Assembly: GCA_018376135.1 (NCBI GenBank)
Contig: JAHABX010000013.1
Coordinates: 24,586 to 88,585 of the forward strand
Direction: 5' to 3'
DNA length: 64,000 nucleotides
Source: Clostridiales bacterium
Lineage (GTDB): Bacteria > Bacillota > Clostridia > Lachnospirales > Lachnospiraceae
Part shown: positions 17,581-26,499 of the stretch, piece after piece
How positions within the stretch are numbered: position 1 is the first letter of the stretch
Layout: every line of letters begins with the position of its first letter
The notes under the pieces: model-generated
Told to the model about the DNA's origin: nothing
Seen by the model: only the letters and a program-made list of their open reading frames with translations
The model's database searches: none
Translations under genes and position numbers: made by a program

Positions 17581-18885
17581 CTACAAAAGTAATCCACCAA
17601 GAATGTCCGCTTCAAGAAATTTATCCACCTTTACCTGCACCAGACGGTTGGTAAGTGATGTGTTTTCCGGAACCGCCACACGCACATATTCCCTGGTATG
17701 ACCCACCTGATACACCTGTCCTCCTATGGTCACAGACTCCTCCATCAGCACCTGAACTACGGTTCCGATCAGTCGCTCTCTGAAGACCCGGCTGTTCTCT
17801 TCTGTCATCTTCAGAAGAATATCGCTTCTTCTTGTCTTCTCCGACTCCGGGATCTGATCCGGCATACGGTCCGCCCGGGTCCCCTTCCTGCGGGAATATT
17901 TGAATACATGCATCTCATAGAAGCCAATCTCCTGCAGAAAATCAACGGTGGCTGCAAATTCCTCTTCTGTTTCTCCGGGGAAGCCTGCAATCACATCCGT
18001 TGTCAGCGCCGGATGATCAAAAAATCTTCTCAGGCGCTCACAGCAGGCACGGAATTCCTCCGTATCATACTTCCGGTTCATGCGCCTGAGCGTCTCGTCA
18101 CAACCGCTCTGCAAAGACAGATGAAAATGCGGACACAGCTTCTCCACCTCTGACAGCTCCCGGACAAACTCCTCCGTCATGATCCGCGGTTCCAGAGAAC
18201 CAAGACGGATCCTCTTTATCCCTTCAATCCCGGCAATTCCCCGGATAACCGTCATAAGAGTCTCTTCCTCCAGATCCACTCCGTAGGAATCCAGATGAAT
18301 GCCCGTCAGCACCACCTCCTGATAGCCATTCTCCGCCAGCCGGTTCACCTCTGCAAGGATATCCGGAAGTCTTCTGCTCCTGACTCTCCCTCTGGTATAG
18401 GGAATGATGCAGTAGCTGCAGAACTGATTACAGCCGTCCTGGATCTTCACATAGGCGCGCGTATGCTCTGCCGTCCGGTCAAGAGACAGCTCCTCATAGG
18501 TCCTTTCATGGGTCAGATCCCGGATATGGGAAGGCACATGCTCTTCCTCCCATGTCTTCAGAATATCAGGAAGATTGACCTTCTCATTGTTCCCGATCAG
18601 GATATCCACAGATGCATCCTGCAATAATTCCTCTCCCGCAGCCTGGACATAGCAGCCTGCCGCAACCACCACCGCGTCCGGGTTCTGCTTTCTGGCACGA
18701 TGAAGCATCTGCCGGGACTTGCGGTCTGCCATATTGGTCACGCTGCAGGTATTGATAATATAGATATCTGCCTTTTCCTCAAAGGGCACGATCTCATAAC
18801 CGTTTTTCTCCAGTATCTCCTGCATCGCCTCTGTCTCATATGAATTCACCTTGCAGCCAAGATTGTGCAGTGCCGCTTTCTTCAT
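17581..18885 (-). CDS. mtaB: tRNA (N6-threonylcarbamoyladenosine37-C2) methylthiotransferase MtaB
   Basis: Radical-SAM enzyme that converts t6A37 to ms2t6A37 in tRNA. The 434-residue product has the N-terminal UPF0004 domain with three cysteines (LGCKVN, NTCSVT, AGCYVQ), the radical-SAM CNQFCSYC motif near residue 155, and a C-terminal TRAM-like domain. Start at 18885 has AGGAGGAAGAAC in front; a 32-codon upstream extension lacks such support. Divergent from the HPr-like gene. Confidence 0.95.
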   Translation of the reverse strand: MKKAALHNLGCKVNSYETEAMQEILEKNGYEIVPFEEKADIYIINTCSVTNMADRKSRQMLHRARKQNPDAVVVAAGCYVQAAGEELLQDASVDILIGNNEKVNLPDILKTWEEEHVPSHIRDLTHERTYEELSLDRTAEHTRAYVKIQDGCNQFCSYCIIPYTRGRVRSRRLPDILAEVNRLAENGYQEVVLTGIHLDSYGVDLEEETLMTVIRGIAGIEGIKRIRLGSLEPRIMTEEFVRELSEVEKLCPHFHLSLQSGCDETLRRMNRKYDTEEFRACCERLRRFFDHPALTTDVIAGFPGETEEEFAATVDFLQEIGFYEMHVFKYSRRKGTRADRMPDQIPESEKTRRSDILLKMTEENSRVFRERLIGTVVQVLMEESVTIGGQVYQVGHTREYVRVAVPENTSLTNRLVQVKVDKFLEADILGGLLL

Positions 18886-18937
18886 GTTCTTCCTCCTGAT
18901 CTTTATGAGCTGTTCTGAACTTGATTTTATTTTATCA

Positions 18938-18966
18938 TTGACTTTCTCCCCGCAAGTCTTTAATAT
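18938..18966 (+). promoter_or_regulatory. Sigma-A promoter of the HPr-like gene
   Basis: TTGACT (18938-18943), 17 bases, TAATAT (18961-18966), 43 bases before the start codon. The start has a strong GAGGAGGAAT ribosome site. Confidence 0.8.
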
Positions 18967-19008
18967 GTTATTTGGAATCAAACAATCACATTTGAGGAGG
19001 AATGTTCA

Positions 19009-19242
19009 ATGAAAACCGTTCATATTTCTTTAAATTCTATCGATAAAGTAAAGGCATTTGTTAACGATATCACCAGATTTGACAACGACTTCGATCTGGT
19101 ATCCGGCCGTTATGTTATCGATGCCAAGTCCATCATGGGTATCTTCAGCCTGGATCTTTCCAAGCCGATCGAACTGAATATCCATTCCGAGAGCAATGCG
19201 GATGAGATTCTCGAAGTTCTCACACCCTATATTGTGGAATAA
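19009..19242 (+). CDS. HPr-family protein lacking the phosphorylatable histidine
   Basis: 77-residue protein with the HPr fold pattern. The conserved DAKSIMGIFSLDL segment is present, and its serine matches Ser46, the regulatory site of HPr kinase. Where HPr has GLHARPA this protein reads DKVKAFV, so the EI-phosphorylated His15 is missing, as in Bacillus Crh. It therefore cannot carry phosphate in the PTS and is more likely a regulator. It is a lone plus-strand gene with its own promoter and terminator inside a minus-strand region. Target unknown. Confidence 0.88.
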   Translation: MKTVHISLNSIDKVKAFVNDITRFDNDFDLVSGRYVIDAKSIMGIFSLDLSKPIELNIHSESNADEILEVLTPYIVE

Positions 19243-19255
19243 TCACCCGATGGGT

Positions 19256-19282
19256 AAGGCTGCCTGATGGCAGCCTTTTTTA
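19256..19282 (+). terminator. Intrinsic terminator of the HPr-like gene
   Basis: AAGGCTGCC, TGAT loop, GGCAGCCTT followed by a T run. It sits between convergent genes. Confidence 0.88.
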
Positions 19283-19288
19283 TTATAT

Positions 19289-20470
19289 CTACGCCCGAAT
19301 CTCTATCACTTCATCCGAAGCGATCGCTTCCTCTACCATCTCCTCGATCTTCTCCTCCAGTGCCAGCTCGGACCTGCGGATCAGATCCACTCTCGGCTTG
19401 GTTACCGGATGCTTTGCCACAAAGGTCGTACAGCAGTCCTCGTAAGGCAGGATCGATGTCTCATAGGTATCGATCTTCTTGGCGATCGTCACAATATCCT
19501 CTTTGTCAAATGCGATCAACGGACGGAATACAGGAAGTGTACAGACGTCATTGGTTGCCGCAAGACTGGCTACGGTCTGGCTTGCCACCTGTCCGATGCT
19601 CTCTCCGGTGATCAGTGCCAGACATCCTGTATCCTCTGCGATCTTCTGAGCGATCCGCATCATATAACGGCGCATGATGATCGTCAGCTCATCGTGAGGA
19701 CACTGGTCATAGATATACATCTGGATGTCCGTAAAATTGATCACGTGCAGACGGATCGGTCCGGTGTATTCTGCCACCTTCTTTGCCAGATCCACCACCT
19801 TCTGCTTCGCACGCTCACTGGTGTAGGGCGGTGCGTGGAAATAGGTCGCATCAATATATACGCCTCTCTTTGCCACCATATAGCCTGCCACCGGACTGTC
19901 AATACCGCCGGACAAAAGAAGCATGGAGCGTCCGTTGGTTCCAAGGGGCATACCGCCCGGTCCCGGAATCACCTCCGAATAAATATAGATATTTTTTCTC
20001 AGCTCAATATGAAGCATGATATCCGGATGATGCACATCTACGGAAAGCTCCGGAAACCGGTCCAGGATCCTGCCGCCCAGCTCTGCGTTGACCTCCATGG
20101 ATTCCATGGGGAAGCTCTTGTTCGCACGGCGGGTATGGATCTTAAAGGTTGCTCTGCGGTCCCCATACATGCTTTCCATATAGGACAGCACCCTCTCTGA
20201 AAGGGGCTCAAAGCCTTCGTTCTCTATAATCACGACCGGACAGATTCCTACAATGCCGAACACCCTTTTAAGAGCGCTTACCGCCTCATCATAATCAAAG
20301 GCGCCTTCCGCCTCCACATAGATACGGCCCTGCTCCCTGGTGACCTTAAACTCACCCTCTACCTCACTCAGCACCTGTTTCATCCGGACGACCAGCGCAT
20401 CCTCGAATACATAACGGTTCTTACCCTTTACGCCGATCTCTCCGTATTTAATCAAAAAAGCCTGAAACAT
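19289..20470 (-). CDS. thiI: tRNA 4-thiouridine synthase ThiI
   Basis: Adenylates U8 of tRNA and transfers sulfur to make 4-thiouridine. The 393-residue protein has an N-terminal ferredoxin-like/THUMP region and the PP-loop LLSGGIDSPVAGYM. The rhodanese domain of the E. coli form is absent, as is usual in Firmicutes. A cysteine pair in PYEDCCTTF lies near the C-terminus. It follows a NifS-type desulfurase by 21 bases, the natural sulfur donor. Confidence 0.96.
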   Translation of the reverse strand: MFQAFLIKYGEIGVKGKNRYVFEDALVVRMKQVLSEVEGEFKVTREQGRIYVEAEGAFDYDEAVSALKRVFGIVGICPVVIIENEGFEPLSERVLSYMESMYGDRRATFKIHTRRANKSFPMESMEVNAELGGRILDRFPELSVDVHHPDIMLHIELRKNIYIYSEVIPGPGGMPLGTNGRSMLLLSGGIDSPVAGYMVAKRGVYIDATYFHAPPYTSERAKQKVVDLAKKVAEYTGPIRLHVINFTDIQMYIYDQCPHDELTIIMRRYMMRIAQKIAEDTGCLALITGESIGQVASQTVASLAATNDVCTLPVFRPLIAFDKEDIVTIAKKIDTYETSILPYEDCCTTFVAKHPVTKPRVDLIRRSELALEEKIEEMVEEAIASDEVIEIRA

Positions 20471-20491
20471 TTTTTTCTCCTTTATATTCCT

Positions 20492-21646
20492 CTACCGGCG
20501 CACATACCGGCGCAGTACCGGCAAAAGCTTTGCAAGCTCCTGCAGGCAGTAATCAATCTCTTCTTCTGTAGTCTCAAAGCTGAAACTGAAGCGAAGGGTA
20601 CTTCCCAGAAGCTCCTTCTCCACTCCCATACTTTTAAGCGTGTGACTGACCGACGGCTTATTGGAGGAACAGGCACTTCCTGCCGATACATAGATTCCTC
20701 TGTCCTCCAGCGCATGGAGCAGTACCTCGCTTCTCACATCCCGGAAGCTGACGCTTACAATATGGGGCGCGCTGTCCCGTCCGGTCCTGCCGTTTACCAC
20801 CGTGCCGTCCAGCTTCTGTATTCCCTCCAGGAATCGGTTTTTCAGCCCGTACAGCCTGTCTGTCTTCTTGTCCAGACGGTCATAGCACTCTCTTGCCGCT
20901 TCCGCAATCCCTGCGATGCCCGGTACATTTTCCGTGCCGGAGCGAAGCCCCTTCTGCTGTCCTCCCCCAAACAGGATCGGACGGATCTTCACCTTTTCAT
21001 TCACATAGAGGATACCGCTGCCCTTGGGACCGTGGATCTTGTGCCCGCTGACCGACAGAAGGTCAATCCCTTCCTTCCCTGGATGGATCGTATACTTGCC
21101 GTATGCCTGGATCGCGTCCACATGGAACAGTGTCCCCGGATTCTTCTCCCGGATGATCCGGGCGATCTCAGGGATCGGCTGAACTGCTCCCACCTCATTG
21201 TTCACATACATGACGGATACCAGGATCGTCTCCTGACAGAGTGCTTCCGAAAGCGCCTCCAAAGAAATGATACCATCCTTGTCCACCGGCAGATATGTCA
21301 CGCGGAAGCCCTGCTCCTCCAGATAATTCATCGTATTCAGAACCGATGCATGTTCTACGGAGGAAGTGATCAGATGCTTTCCCGCTCTCTGATTCGCCAT
21401 TGCCGTCCCGATGACGGCAAGATTATTGGACTCCGTCCCGCCTGATGTAAAATAGATCTCCTTCTCATTGACCTTCAGGTTCCGTGCAAAGAACTTCTTT
21501 GCCTCTCTTACGTATTTCTCTGCTTCCACACCTACGGTATGGAGTGCGGACGGATTGCCGTAATCCTCCCGCATAACCCGTACCACCGTCTCTGTCACCT
21601 GATCCGTACAGCGGGTCGTGGCAGAATTATCCAGATATACCTGCAT
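20492..21646 (-). CDS. Cysteine desulfurase, NifS/IscS family (NifZ/YrvO type)
   Basis: PLP enzyme that takes sulfur from cysteine as a protein persulfide. The 384-residue product has VYLDNSATT, SSVEHASVLN, the PLP lysine in VSGHKIHGPKG, GTENVPGI and the active-site cysteine in SAGSACSS. The ATG at 21646 gives the family start; a 15-codon upstream extension overlaps rsmE. Its place next to thiI argues for a dedicated sulfur donor to tRNA thiolation, not a general Fe-S role. Confidence 0.94.
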   Translation of the reverse strand: MQVYLDNSATTRCTDQVTETVVRVMREDYGNPSALHTVGVEAEKYVREAKKFFARNLKVNEKEIYFTSGGTESNNLAVIGTAMANQRAGKHLITSSVEHASVLNTMNYLEEQGFRVTYLPVDKDGIISLEALSEALCQETILVSVMYVNNEVGAVQPIPEIARIIREKNPGTLFHVDAIQAYGKYTIHPGKEGIDLLSVSGHKIHGPKGSGILYVNEKVKIRPILFGGGQQKGLRSGTENVPGIAGIAEAARECYDRLDKKTDRLYGLKNRFLEGIQKLDGTVVNGRTGRDSAPHIVSVSFRDVRSEVLLHALEDRGIYVSAGSACSSNKPSVSHTLKSMGVEKELLGSTLRFSFSFETTEEEIDYCLQELAKLLPVLRRYVRR

Positions 21647-21651
21647 CTTCT

Positions 21652-22416
21652 CTATTCCTCCAAACGGAACATGAGCACAGACAGGATACACAAGCCTGCC
21701 GTCTCTGTTCTCAAAATTCTCTTTCCTAATGTAACGGGCTTTGCCCCTGCTTTCATGGCAGACTCCACCTCCGCCTTCTCCAGCCCGCCTTCCGGACCGA
21801 TGAAGACACCCACAGACTGCCCTCTCTTAATCTCCTCCAGAAGCTCTCTGGTCTTCTCCATGGCACTTTTCCCGCCGCCCAAAAGCAGCTCATCTGCGCA
21901 CTCATAGGGAATCAGACGTACATCCAGCTCTCCTGCCCGGACAAGCGCCTCAGAAAAGCTCATGACCGGCTGCACCTTTGGCACGATCGCACGCCCCGAC
22001 TGCTTTGCCGCGCTCTCCGCAATTGCCTGCCAGCGCTTCCGCTTACTCTCCTCTTTCTTCGCGTCCAGCTTCACCACACAGCGTCTGGATGCCACCGGCA
22101 CAATCTCTGCCGCCCCCAGCTCCACTGCTTTCTGAATGATCAGCTCCATCTTATCTCCCTTGGGAAGACACTGAAACAGCACCAGCCGGGACGGCAGTTC
22201 CACCGAGACCTCGCGCTTCTCCAGAATCCCTGCCAGTACGGAATCTTCCGTAAACCCGGATATCCGGCAGAGATATTCATGTCCAAAGCCGTCGCTGACC
22301 GTGATCTCTTCCCCGGTCCGCATGCGAAGGACATTCTTCATATGATTCACATCTCCGCCCAGTATCTCAATCTCCTGTCCGTGTACCTGGTCAGGCTCTA
22401 TAAAAAAATGGTACAT
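21652..22416 (-). CDS. rsmE: 16S rRNA (uracil1498-N3)-methyltransferase RsmE
   Basis: SPOUT-class methyltransferase. The 254-residue protein has the N-terminal PUA-like domain (HHF-type start MYHFFIEPDQV) and the knot motifs FIGPEGGLEKAEVE and LGKRILRTETA. It is 12 bases downstream of prmA, the common prmA-rsmE pair. Confidence 0.95.
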   Translation of the reverse strand: MYHFFIEPDQVHGQEIEILGGDVNHMKNVLRMRTGEEITVSDGFGHEYLCRISGFTEDSVLAGILEKREVSVELPSRLVLFQCLPKGDKMELIIQKAVELGAAEIVPVASRRCVVKLDAKKEESKRKRWQAIAESAAKQSGRAIVPKVQPVMSFSEALVRAGELDVRLIPYECADELLLGGGKSAMEKTRELLEEIKRGQSVGVFIGPEGGLEKAEVESAMKAGAKPVTLGKRILRTETAGLCILSVLMFRLEE

Positions 22417-22428
22417 ACTGCTCCCGTC

Positions 22429-23385
22429 CTAATTCTTCCGTGCGGTCACAGACACCCACTCACCCTGATAAGTCACTTCCAGGACCTCAAGACCTGCCGC
22501 CTTTACCGCATTCACTACCGTCTCTTCTTTGTTATCAATAATACCCGAGGTAATATAAATACCGCCCTTTTTCATCTGGTTTATAATGACCGGCGTCAGC
22601 GGAACCAGTACATCCGCAAGAATATTTGCCGCTACAATATCATACCGTTCTGATCCGGCTGCCTTTTGTGCCTCTTCATCATCAATGATATTTCCGATCA
22701 TCACAGAGAACTGTTCCTCCGTGATTCCGTTCACTTCCATATTCTCTCTGGCAGCATTGATCGCACAAGGATCCAGGTCCGTTCCAAGGGCATACCTCGC
22801 TCCCAGCTTAATCGCCGCAATCGATAAAATACCGCTGCCTGTTCCCACATCCAGCATGACGGTATCCGGCGTCACATACTTGCGGATCTGACGGATGCAG
22901 AGCTGTGTCGTCTCATGCATGCCGGTTCCGAATGCCGTACCCGGATCGATCTGGATCAGAAGCTTCTCCCTGTCCTCCGGCTTTACTTCCTCCCAGGACG
23001 GCTTGATCAGAATATCGTCCACATAAAACTGATGGAAATATTCCTTCCAGTTATTGATCCAGTCCTTATCCTCTGTCTGAGATGCCTCGATGGCTGCCGC
23101 TCCAATATCCACGCCCCAGCTTCGGATCTCCTCCAGCCCCTCCTGAACTGCCGCCAGGATCGCCGCATTGTCCTGCTCAGGCTCCAGATAGAAGCTGATA
23201 TAGGCAACTCCGTCATCTGCCGGTCCTTCCGGAAGGATATCCACGAACATCTGAGACTTATCGCTCTCTGACAGCGGAATCTTGTCCTCGATCTCGATTC
23301 CCTCGATACCTGCTTCCATCATCATGCTGCTGATCATATCCTCTGCTTCCGTCGTTGTGGTCAGCGTATATTTATTCCATCTCAC
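22429..23385 (-). CDS. prmA: Ribosomal protein L11 methyltransferase PrmA
   Basis: SAM-dependent trimethylation of ribosomal protein L11. The 318-residue product has PGTAFGTGMHETTQLC, MLDVGTGSGILSIAAIKLGA and the NPPY-like VAANILADVL motif. The N-terminal substrate domain is complete. It begins a prmA-rsmE-desulfurase-thiI run. Confidence 0.95.
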   Translation of the reverse strand: MRWNKYTLTTTTEAEDMISSMMMEAGIEGIEIEDKIPLSESDKSQMFVDILPEGPADDGVAYISFYLEPEQDNAAILAAVQEGLEEIRSWGVDIGAAAIEASQTEDKDWINNWKEYFHQFYVDDILIKPSWEEVKPEDREKLLIQIDPGTAFGTGMHETTQLCIRQIRKYVTPDTVMLDVGTGSGILSIAAIKLGARYALGTDLDPCAINAARENMEVNGITEEQFSVMIGNIIDDEEAQKAAGSERYDIVAANILADVLVPLTPVIINQMKKGGIYITSGIIDNKEETVVNAVKAAGLEVLEVTYQGEWVSVTARKN

Positions 23386-23439
23386 AGTATATTCCTCCTC
23401 TTCTTCAAATCCCGCACAAATATCCGATTGTCTATCATA

Positions 23440-24093
23440 TCACAAAAGCAGCCACTGTTCAAGCTCTTCCATACTGTCCACAACGGCAGCCGCTCCTGCT
23501 TTTTCAAGCTCGCCTTCTGCAGCAAATCCCATGGACAGCCCCAGACAGGGAATTCCGAACTGCGCTGCCCCTTCCACATCATGCCTCCGGTCTCCCACCA
23601 TCAGGATCTTCCCCAGCTCTTCTTCCGGCAGGTTCATCCGGCGAAGAAGCTCCTCAATGACCTCCTCCTTCTTCGTCCGCTTTTCATCCAGCGTGCTCCC
23701 GCAGACATAATCAAAATACTGCCCGATCTGAAAATGCTCCAGGATCTCACGCACAAAGGGTTCCGGCTTGGAGGATGCGATCGCCACGACTCTGCCGTGC
23801 TCCTTCAGAGCTGCCAGCATCCCGGGAACTCCTTCAAACAGCTTATTCTGATATAATCCAGTCACGCTGAAATACTCTCTGTAATACTCCACACCTTTTC
23901 GCGCCTCTTCTCTGGAGAATCCATAAAACTCCATAAAAGAATCAATCAGAGGCGGTCCGATGAAAGGCTCCAGCTTTGTAAGATCCGGTTCCTCGATCCC
24001 CATACAGGCAAGTGCATGCTGCACACTCCGGGTAATCCCTTCTCTGGGATCTGTCAATGTTCCGTCCAGGTCAAAAAAGATATACTGATACAT
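23440..24093 (-). CDS. HAD-superfamily hydrolase (phosphoglycolate phosphatase-like)
   Basis: 217-residue HAD-IA phosphatase with FFDLDGTLTD (nucleophilic Asp), IASSKPEPF, and KILMVGDRRHDVEGA. The cap domain of about 70 residues is of the small-molecule type. The substrate cannot be told. Three bases separate it from the lysR stop, so the two are cotranscribed. Confidence 0.9.
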   Translation of the reverse strand: MYQYIFFDLDGTLTDPREGITRSVQHALACMGIEEPDLTKLEPFIGPPLIDSFMEFYGFSREEARKGVEYYREYFSVTGLYQNKLFEGVPGMLAALKEHGRVVAIASSKPEPFVREILEHFQIGQYFDYVCGSTLDEKRTKKEEVIEELLRRMNLPEEELGKILMVGDRRHDVEGAAQFGIPCLGLSMGFAAEGELEKAGAAAVVDSMEELEQWLLL

Positions 24094-24096
24094 AGT

Positions 24097-24984
24097 CTAC
24101 TCCATTCTCTTTATTTCATTCTGAAAGCGGTCAAGGATATAATCATGCATCCGCTGCACGGCAGGCGCCAGCACATCCGCACGTACCGAAGCAAGCACGA
24201 TCGTCCGCTTCTCCTCCACATCCAGCGGATACACATCCACCGGAAACGGAATGTGACGCATAACCAGCTCCGGGACCAGGCAGACGCCATAACCGCCCAT
24301 GACCAGCGCAATGGCGGACATATCATCTACGATATAGCTGCCCCCTCCGCCTGGCAATCCATATTTGTTCATAAAATTATTCACATCCGCATCGCAGCCC
24401 TCCCGCTGGGTAACAAAATGCTGCTTTTTAAGCTCCTCTACCGTCACGATTCCTGGCTGCTCCGGCTGAAATCCCTTTGGCACCACGCAGACGATCCGAT
24501 CCTGATAGATGGGCTCATACGCCAGATCTCCCACACAGCAGGAGGACAAAAACCCAAGATCCACCATCCCGTCCCGAATCCAGCGGTACACATCATCATA
24601 AGTCCCCTGATAAATGTCCAGGCGCACCTCCGGATATTCCTGCTCGAACTCCTTCAAAAGACTTGGCATCCATTCCACACAGGCACTGTTGAAGATCCCG
24701 ATCCGCACCACCCCCTTCTGCATTCCGTGAAACTGAGCAATTGCCTGCTGAAGGTACTCATCGCTGTTCAAGACATTCTTGATGTAGGGGAGCAGCTCCT
24801 TCCCATAGTTCGTCAGATACACCCCCTGACGGCTGCGGACGAACAGCGATGAGCCAAGCTCCGCTTCCATACCTGCCACTGCATGACTGATCGCAGAAGG
24901 CGTAAGCTGCAAAGTCTGTGCCGCCTTCTGAAAGCTCTCCTGTTCCACCACTGCCATAAATACCTGATAAGACAATAAGGTCAT
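24097..24984 (-). CDS. LysR-family transcriptional regulator
   Basis: 295 residues with an N-terminal winged helix (FQKAAQTLQLTPSAISHAVAGMEAELG) and a C-terminal substrate-binding domain. The target is unknown; the adjacent HAD gene is a candidate. A consensus promoter and a perfect palindrome of the LysR T-N11-A kind lie just upstream, which suggests autoregulation. Confidence 0.92.
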   Translation of the reverse strand: MTLLSYQVFMAVVEQESFQKAAQTLQLTPSAISHAVAGMEAELGSSLFVRSRQGVYLTNYGKELLPYIKNVLNSDEYLQQAIAQFHGMQKGVVRIGIFNSACVEWMPSLLKEFEQEYPEVRLDIYQGTYDDVYRWIRDGMVDLGFLSSCCVGDLAYEPIYQDRIVCVVPKGFQPEQPGIVTVEELKKQHFVTQREGCDADVNNFMNKYGLPGGGGSYIVDDMSAIALVMGGYGVCLVPELVMRHIPFPVDVYPLDVEEKRTIVLASVRADVLAPAVQRMHDYILDRFQNEIKRME

Positions 24985-25002
24985 ACGCTTCTCCTTGAAT
25001 AT

Positions 25003-25023
25003 TTTTCATTTGTCAAATGAAAA
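25003..25023 (-). promoter_or_regulatory. Palindromic operator candidate for the LysR gene
   Basis: TTTTCATTTG-T-CAAATGAAAA, ten-base perfect arms around one base, between the promoter and the lysR start codon. It fits the LysR T-N11-A pattern. Confidence 0.6.
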
Positions 25024-25047
25024 TAATGAATTTTACTTATGTATAAA

Positions 25048-25076
25048 ACTATAATAGAATAACAGTATAAAGTCAA
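25048..25076 (-). promoter_or_regulatory. Sigma-A promoter of lysR-HAD
   Basis: Minus strand TTGACT (25071-25076), 17 bases, TATAGT (25048-25053). Confidence 0.75.
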
Positions 25077-25116
25077 CATCAGAAGTATTGCTTTTGTTGT
25101 ATAAAATGTGTTTGCG

Positions 25117-25152
25117 ATGAAAAAGAGGAGGCGGCCGCCTCCTCTTTTTCAT
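25117..25152. terminator. Perfect 36-base palindrome, bidirectional terminator
   Basis: Arms ATGAAAAAGAGGAGGC and its complement around GGCC, with no mismatch. T runs on both sides serve either strand. It ends the hypothetical-gene operon that stops at 25166. Confidence 0.8.
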
Positions 25153-25165
25153 TGGCTGCAGGCGG

Positions 25166-25468
25166 TCACGGTGCCCCCTGCGAATACATGATCAGTTCTC
25201 TTCCTTCTCCCAGAATCCAGTCATAGATCTGATCCAGCCCTTCTTCTGAAAAAGGAAAATCCTTTGTATGCTTCTTATCCTCTTCCGTGTGCGCCAGTGC
25301 AAAGGGTTCCTCCCATACAATGACCCGCAGCACGGTATCCTTCTCCCCCTCCGAGCCTTCCCGGGGCACCTCCGCTTTCCCGATCCAGAAGCGCACTCCC
25401 CGGTCCGACCCGGTAAATGCTTCCTTCTTATAGAAAGGAAGATGAAACAGGTCAATCCGTTCAATCAA
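25166..25468 (-). CDS. Hypothetical protein
   Basis: 100-residue soluble, acidic protein with no motif I recognise (start MIERIDLFHLPFYKKEAF, end ELIMYSQGAP). No signal peptide or membrane helix. It lies 13 bases behind the zinc-ribbon membrane protein gene and just before a strong palindromic terminator, so it is the last gene of that operon. Confidence 0.65.
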   Translation of the reverse strand: MIERIDLFHLPFYKKEAFTGSDRGVRFWIGKAEVPREGSEGEKDTVLRVIVWEEPFALAHTEEDKKHTKDFPFSEEGLDQIYDWILGEGRELIMYSQGAP

Positions 25469-25481
25469 TGAACAGTCCCTC

Positions 25482-26462
25482 CTACAATGTCTGATTTTTA
25501 AGGGTAACCGTTACCCAGCCGGCCTCATAATTAAATCCGATCTCCAGCCCTACCGGAGTGTAGAACATGACGCTGTCCCTGGCATCCTCCAGACAGACCT
25601 TCAGCTCCTCATCCGACAATTCCTCCAGAAATTCCACCGTACCGTTCTGACTGGAGCTCCGGAAACGGAACTGCTTCACCAGCTCTTCGTCAATCTCCTG
25701 CATCTGCTCACAGGGAATCTCTTCCCCGGTCTCCACAAGAAAGGTCACTGCCCGCAGCTTTGATTCGTAGCTGTCCTCTCCGTTCAGCTGATGCTCCACA
25801 ACCACGCTGACCTTTTCCTCGTCCATATAGGTCACGTAGCCGTAGCTGGTCACTCCCTGTCCGTAATCCCGGTAGGAATCCTCATAGGCATGGGCAAGCT
25901 CCCGGATCCTGCGATTCATCCGCTCAAACTTCGCCTCATCCTCACCGGAAAGCACCGGATAAACGCAGTCATAGATACACAGATCGTCAGGATCGTCAGG
26001 ACGCAGGCAGATGGACTGCCACACCACCTTATAATCAAGCTCCAGCGAGGTCGCATCTGTGATCTGCTTATAATATTCATCCTCCGCATCCGGCACATAG
26101 TAATCTGATGTATCATCCTCCCATTCACCGTAGGGATTTCCGTAACCGAAGTAGCCTCCGTAAGGATCTGTATAGCCGTACCCCGGCATCTGGCTCTGCC
26201 CGGCCTGTCTGACTGCCATAAATATGGATGCTCCGAGAAATACAATGACCATCAAAGCCAGAAGGACTCCCACCGCAATACAGATCCAGAGGGCAATTCT
26301 TCCTCCCGCAGATCCCTTTCGCTTCTTCCGGGTCTTCTCTCCCGCATCCGTATTCCCCGATGCCGCCTGGGTTCTCTTCCCATAACCGCAGCTCTGGCAT
26401 ACACCGTTCATCATCAAGGCTCCACATTTGGGGCAAAATCCAAATTCATTACGTTCGTCCAT
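25482..26462 (-). CDS. Zinc-ribbon, single-pass membrane protein with RsiV-like extracytoplasmic domain
   Basis: 326 residues: a four-cysteine ribbon at residues 10-26 (CPKCG, CQSCG), a basic linker (KTRKKRKG), one membrane helix at about 55-85 (IALWICIAVGVLLALMVIVF), a Gly/Tyr/Pro-rich stretch, then an outside domain. That domain, with YPVLSGEDEAKFERMNRRIRE and TFLVETGEEIPCEQM, resembles the DUF4163/DUF3298 domains of RsiV. The layout suggests an envelope-sensing protein. No sigma factor gene is next to it, so the role is open. Confidence 0.72.
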   Translation of the reverse strand: MDERNEFGFCPKCGALMMNGVCQSCGYGKRTQAASGNTDAGEKTRKKRKGSAGGRIALWICIAVGVLLALMVIVFLGASIFMAVRQAGQSQMPGYGYTDPYGGYFGYGNPYGEWEDDTSDYYVPDAEDEYYKQITDATSLELDYKVVWQSICLRPDDPDDLCIYDCVYPVLSGEDEAKFERMNRRIRELAHAYEDSYRDYGQGVTSYGYVTYMDEEKVSVVVEHQLNGEDSYESKLRAVTFLVETGEEIPCEQMQEIDEELVKQFRFRSSSQNGTVEFLEELSDEELKVCLEDARDSVMFYTPVGLEIGFNYEAGWVTVTLKNQTL

Positions 26463-26499
26463 GGCTCTCCTTCCGCTGCGCCTTCAGGGCAGGGCTTCA

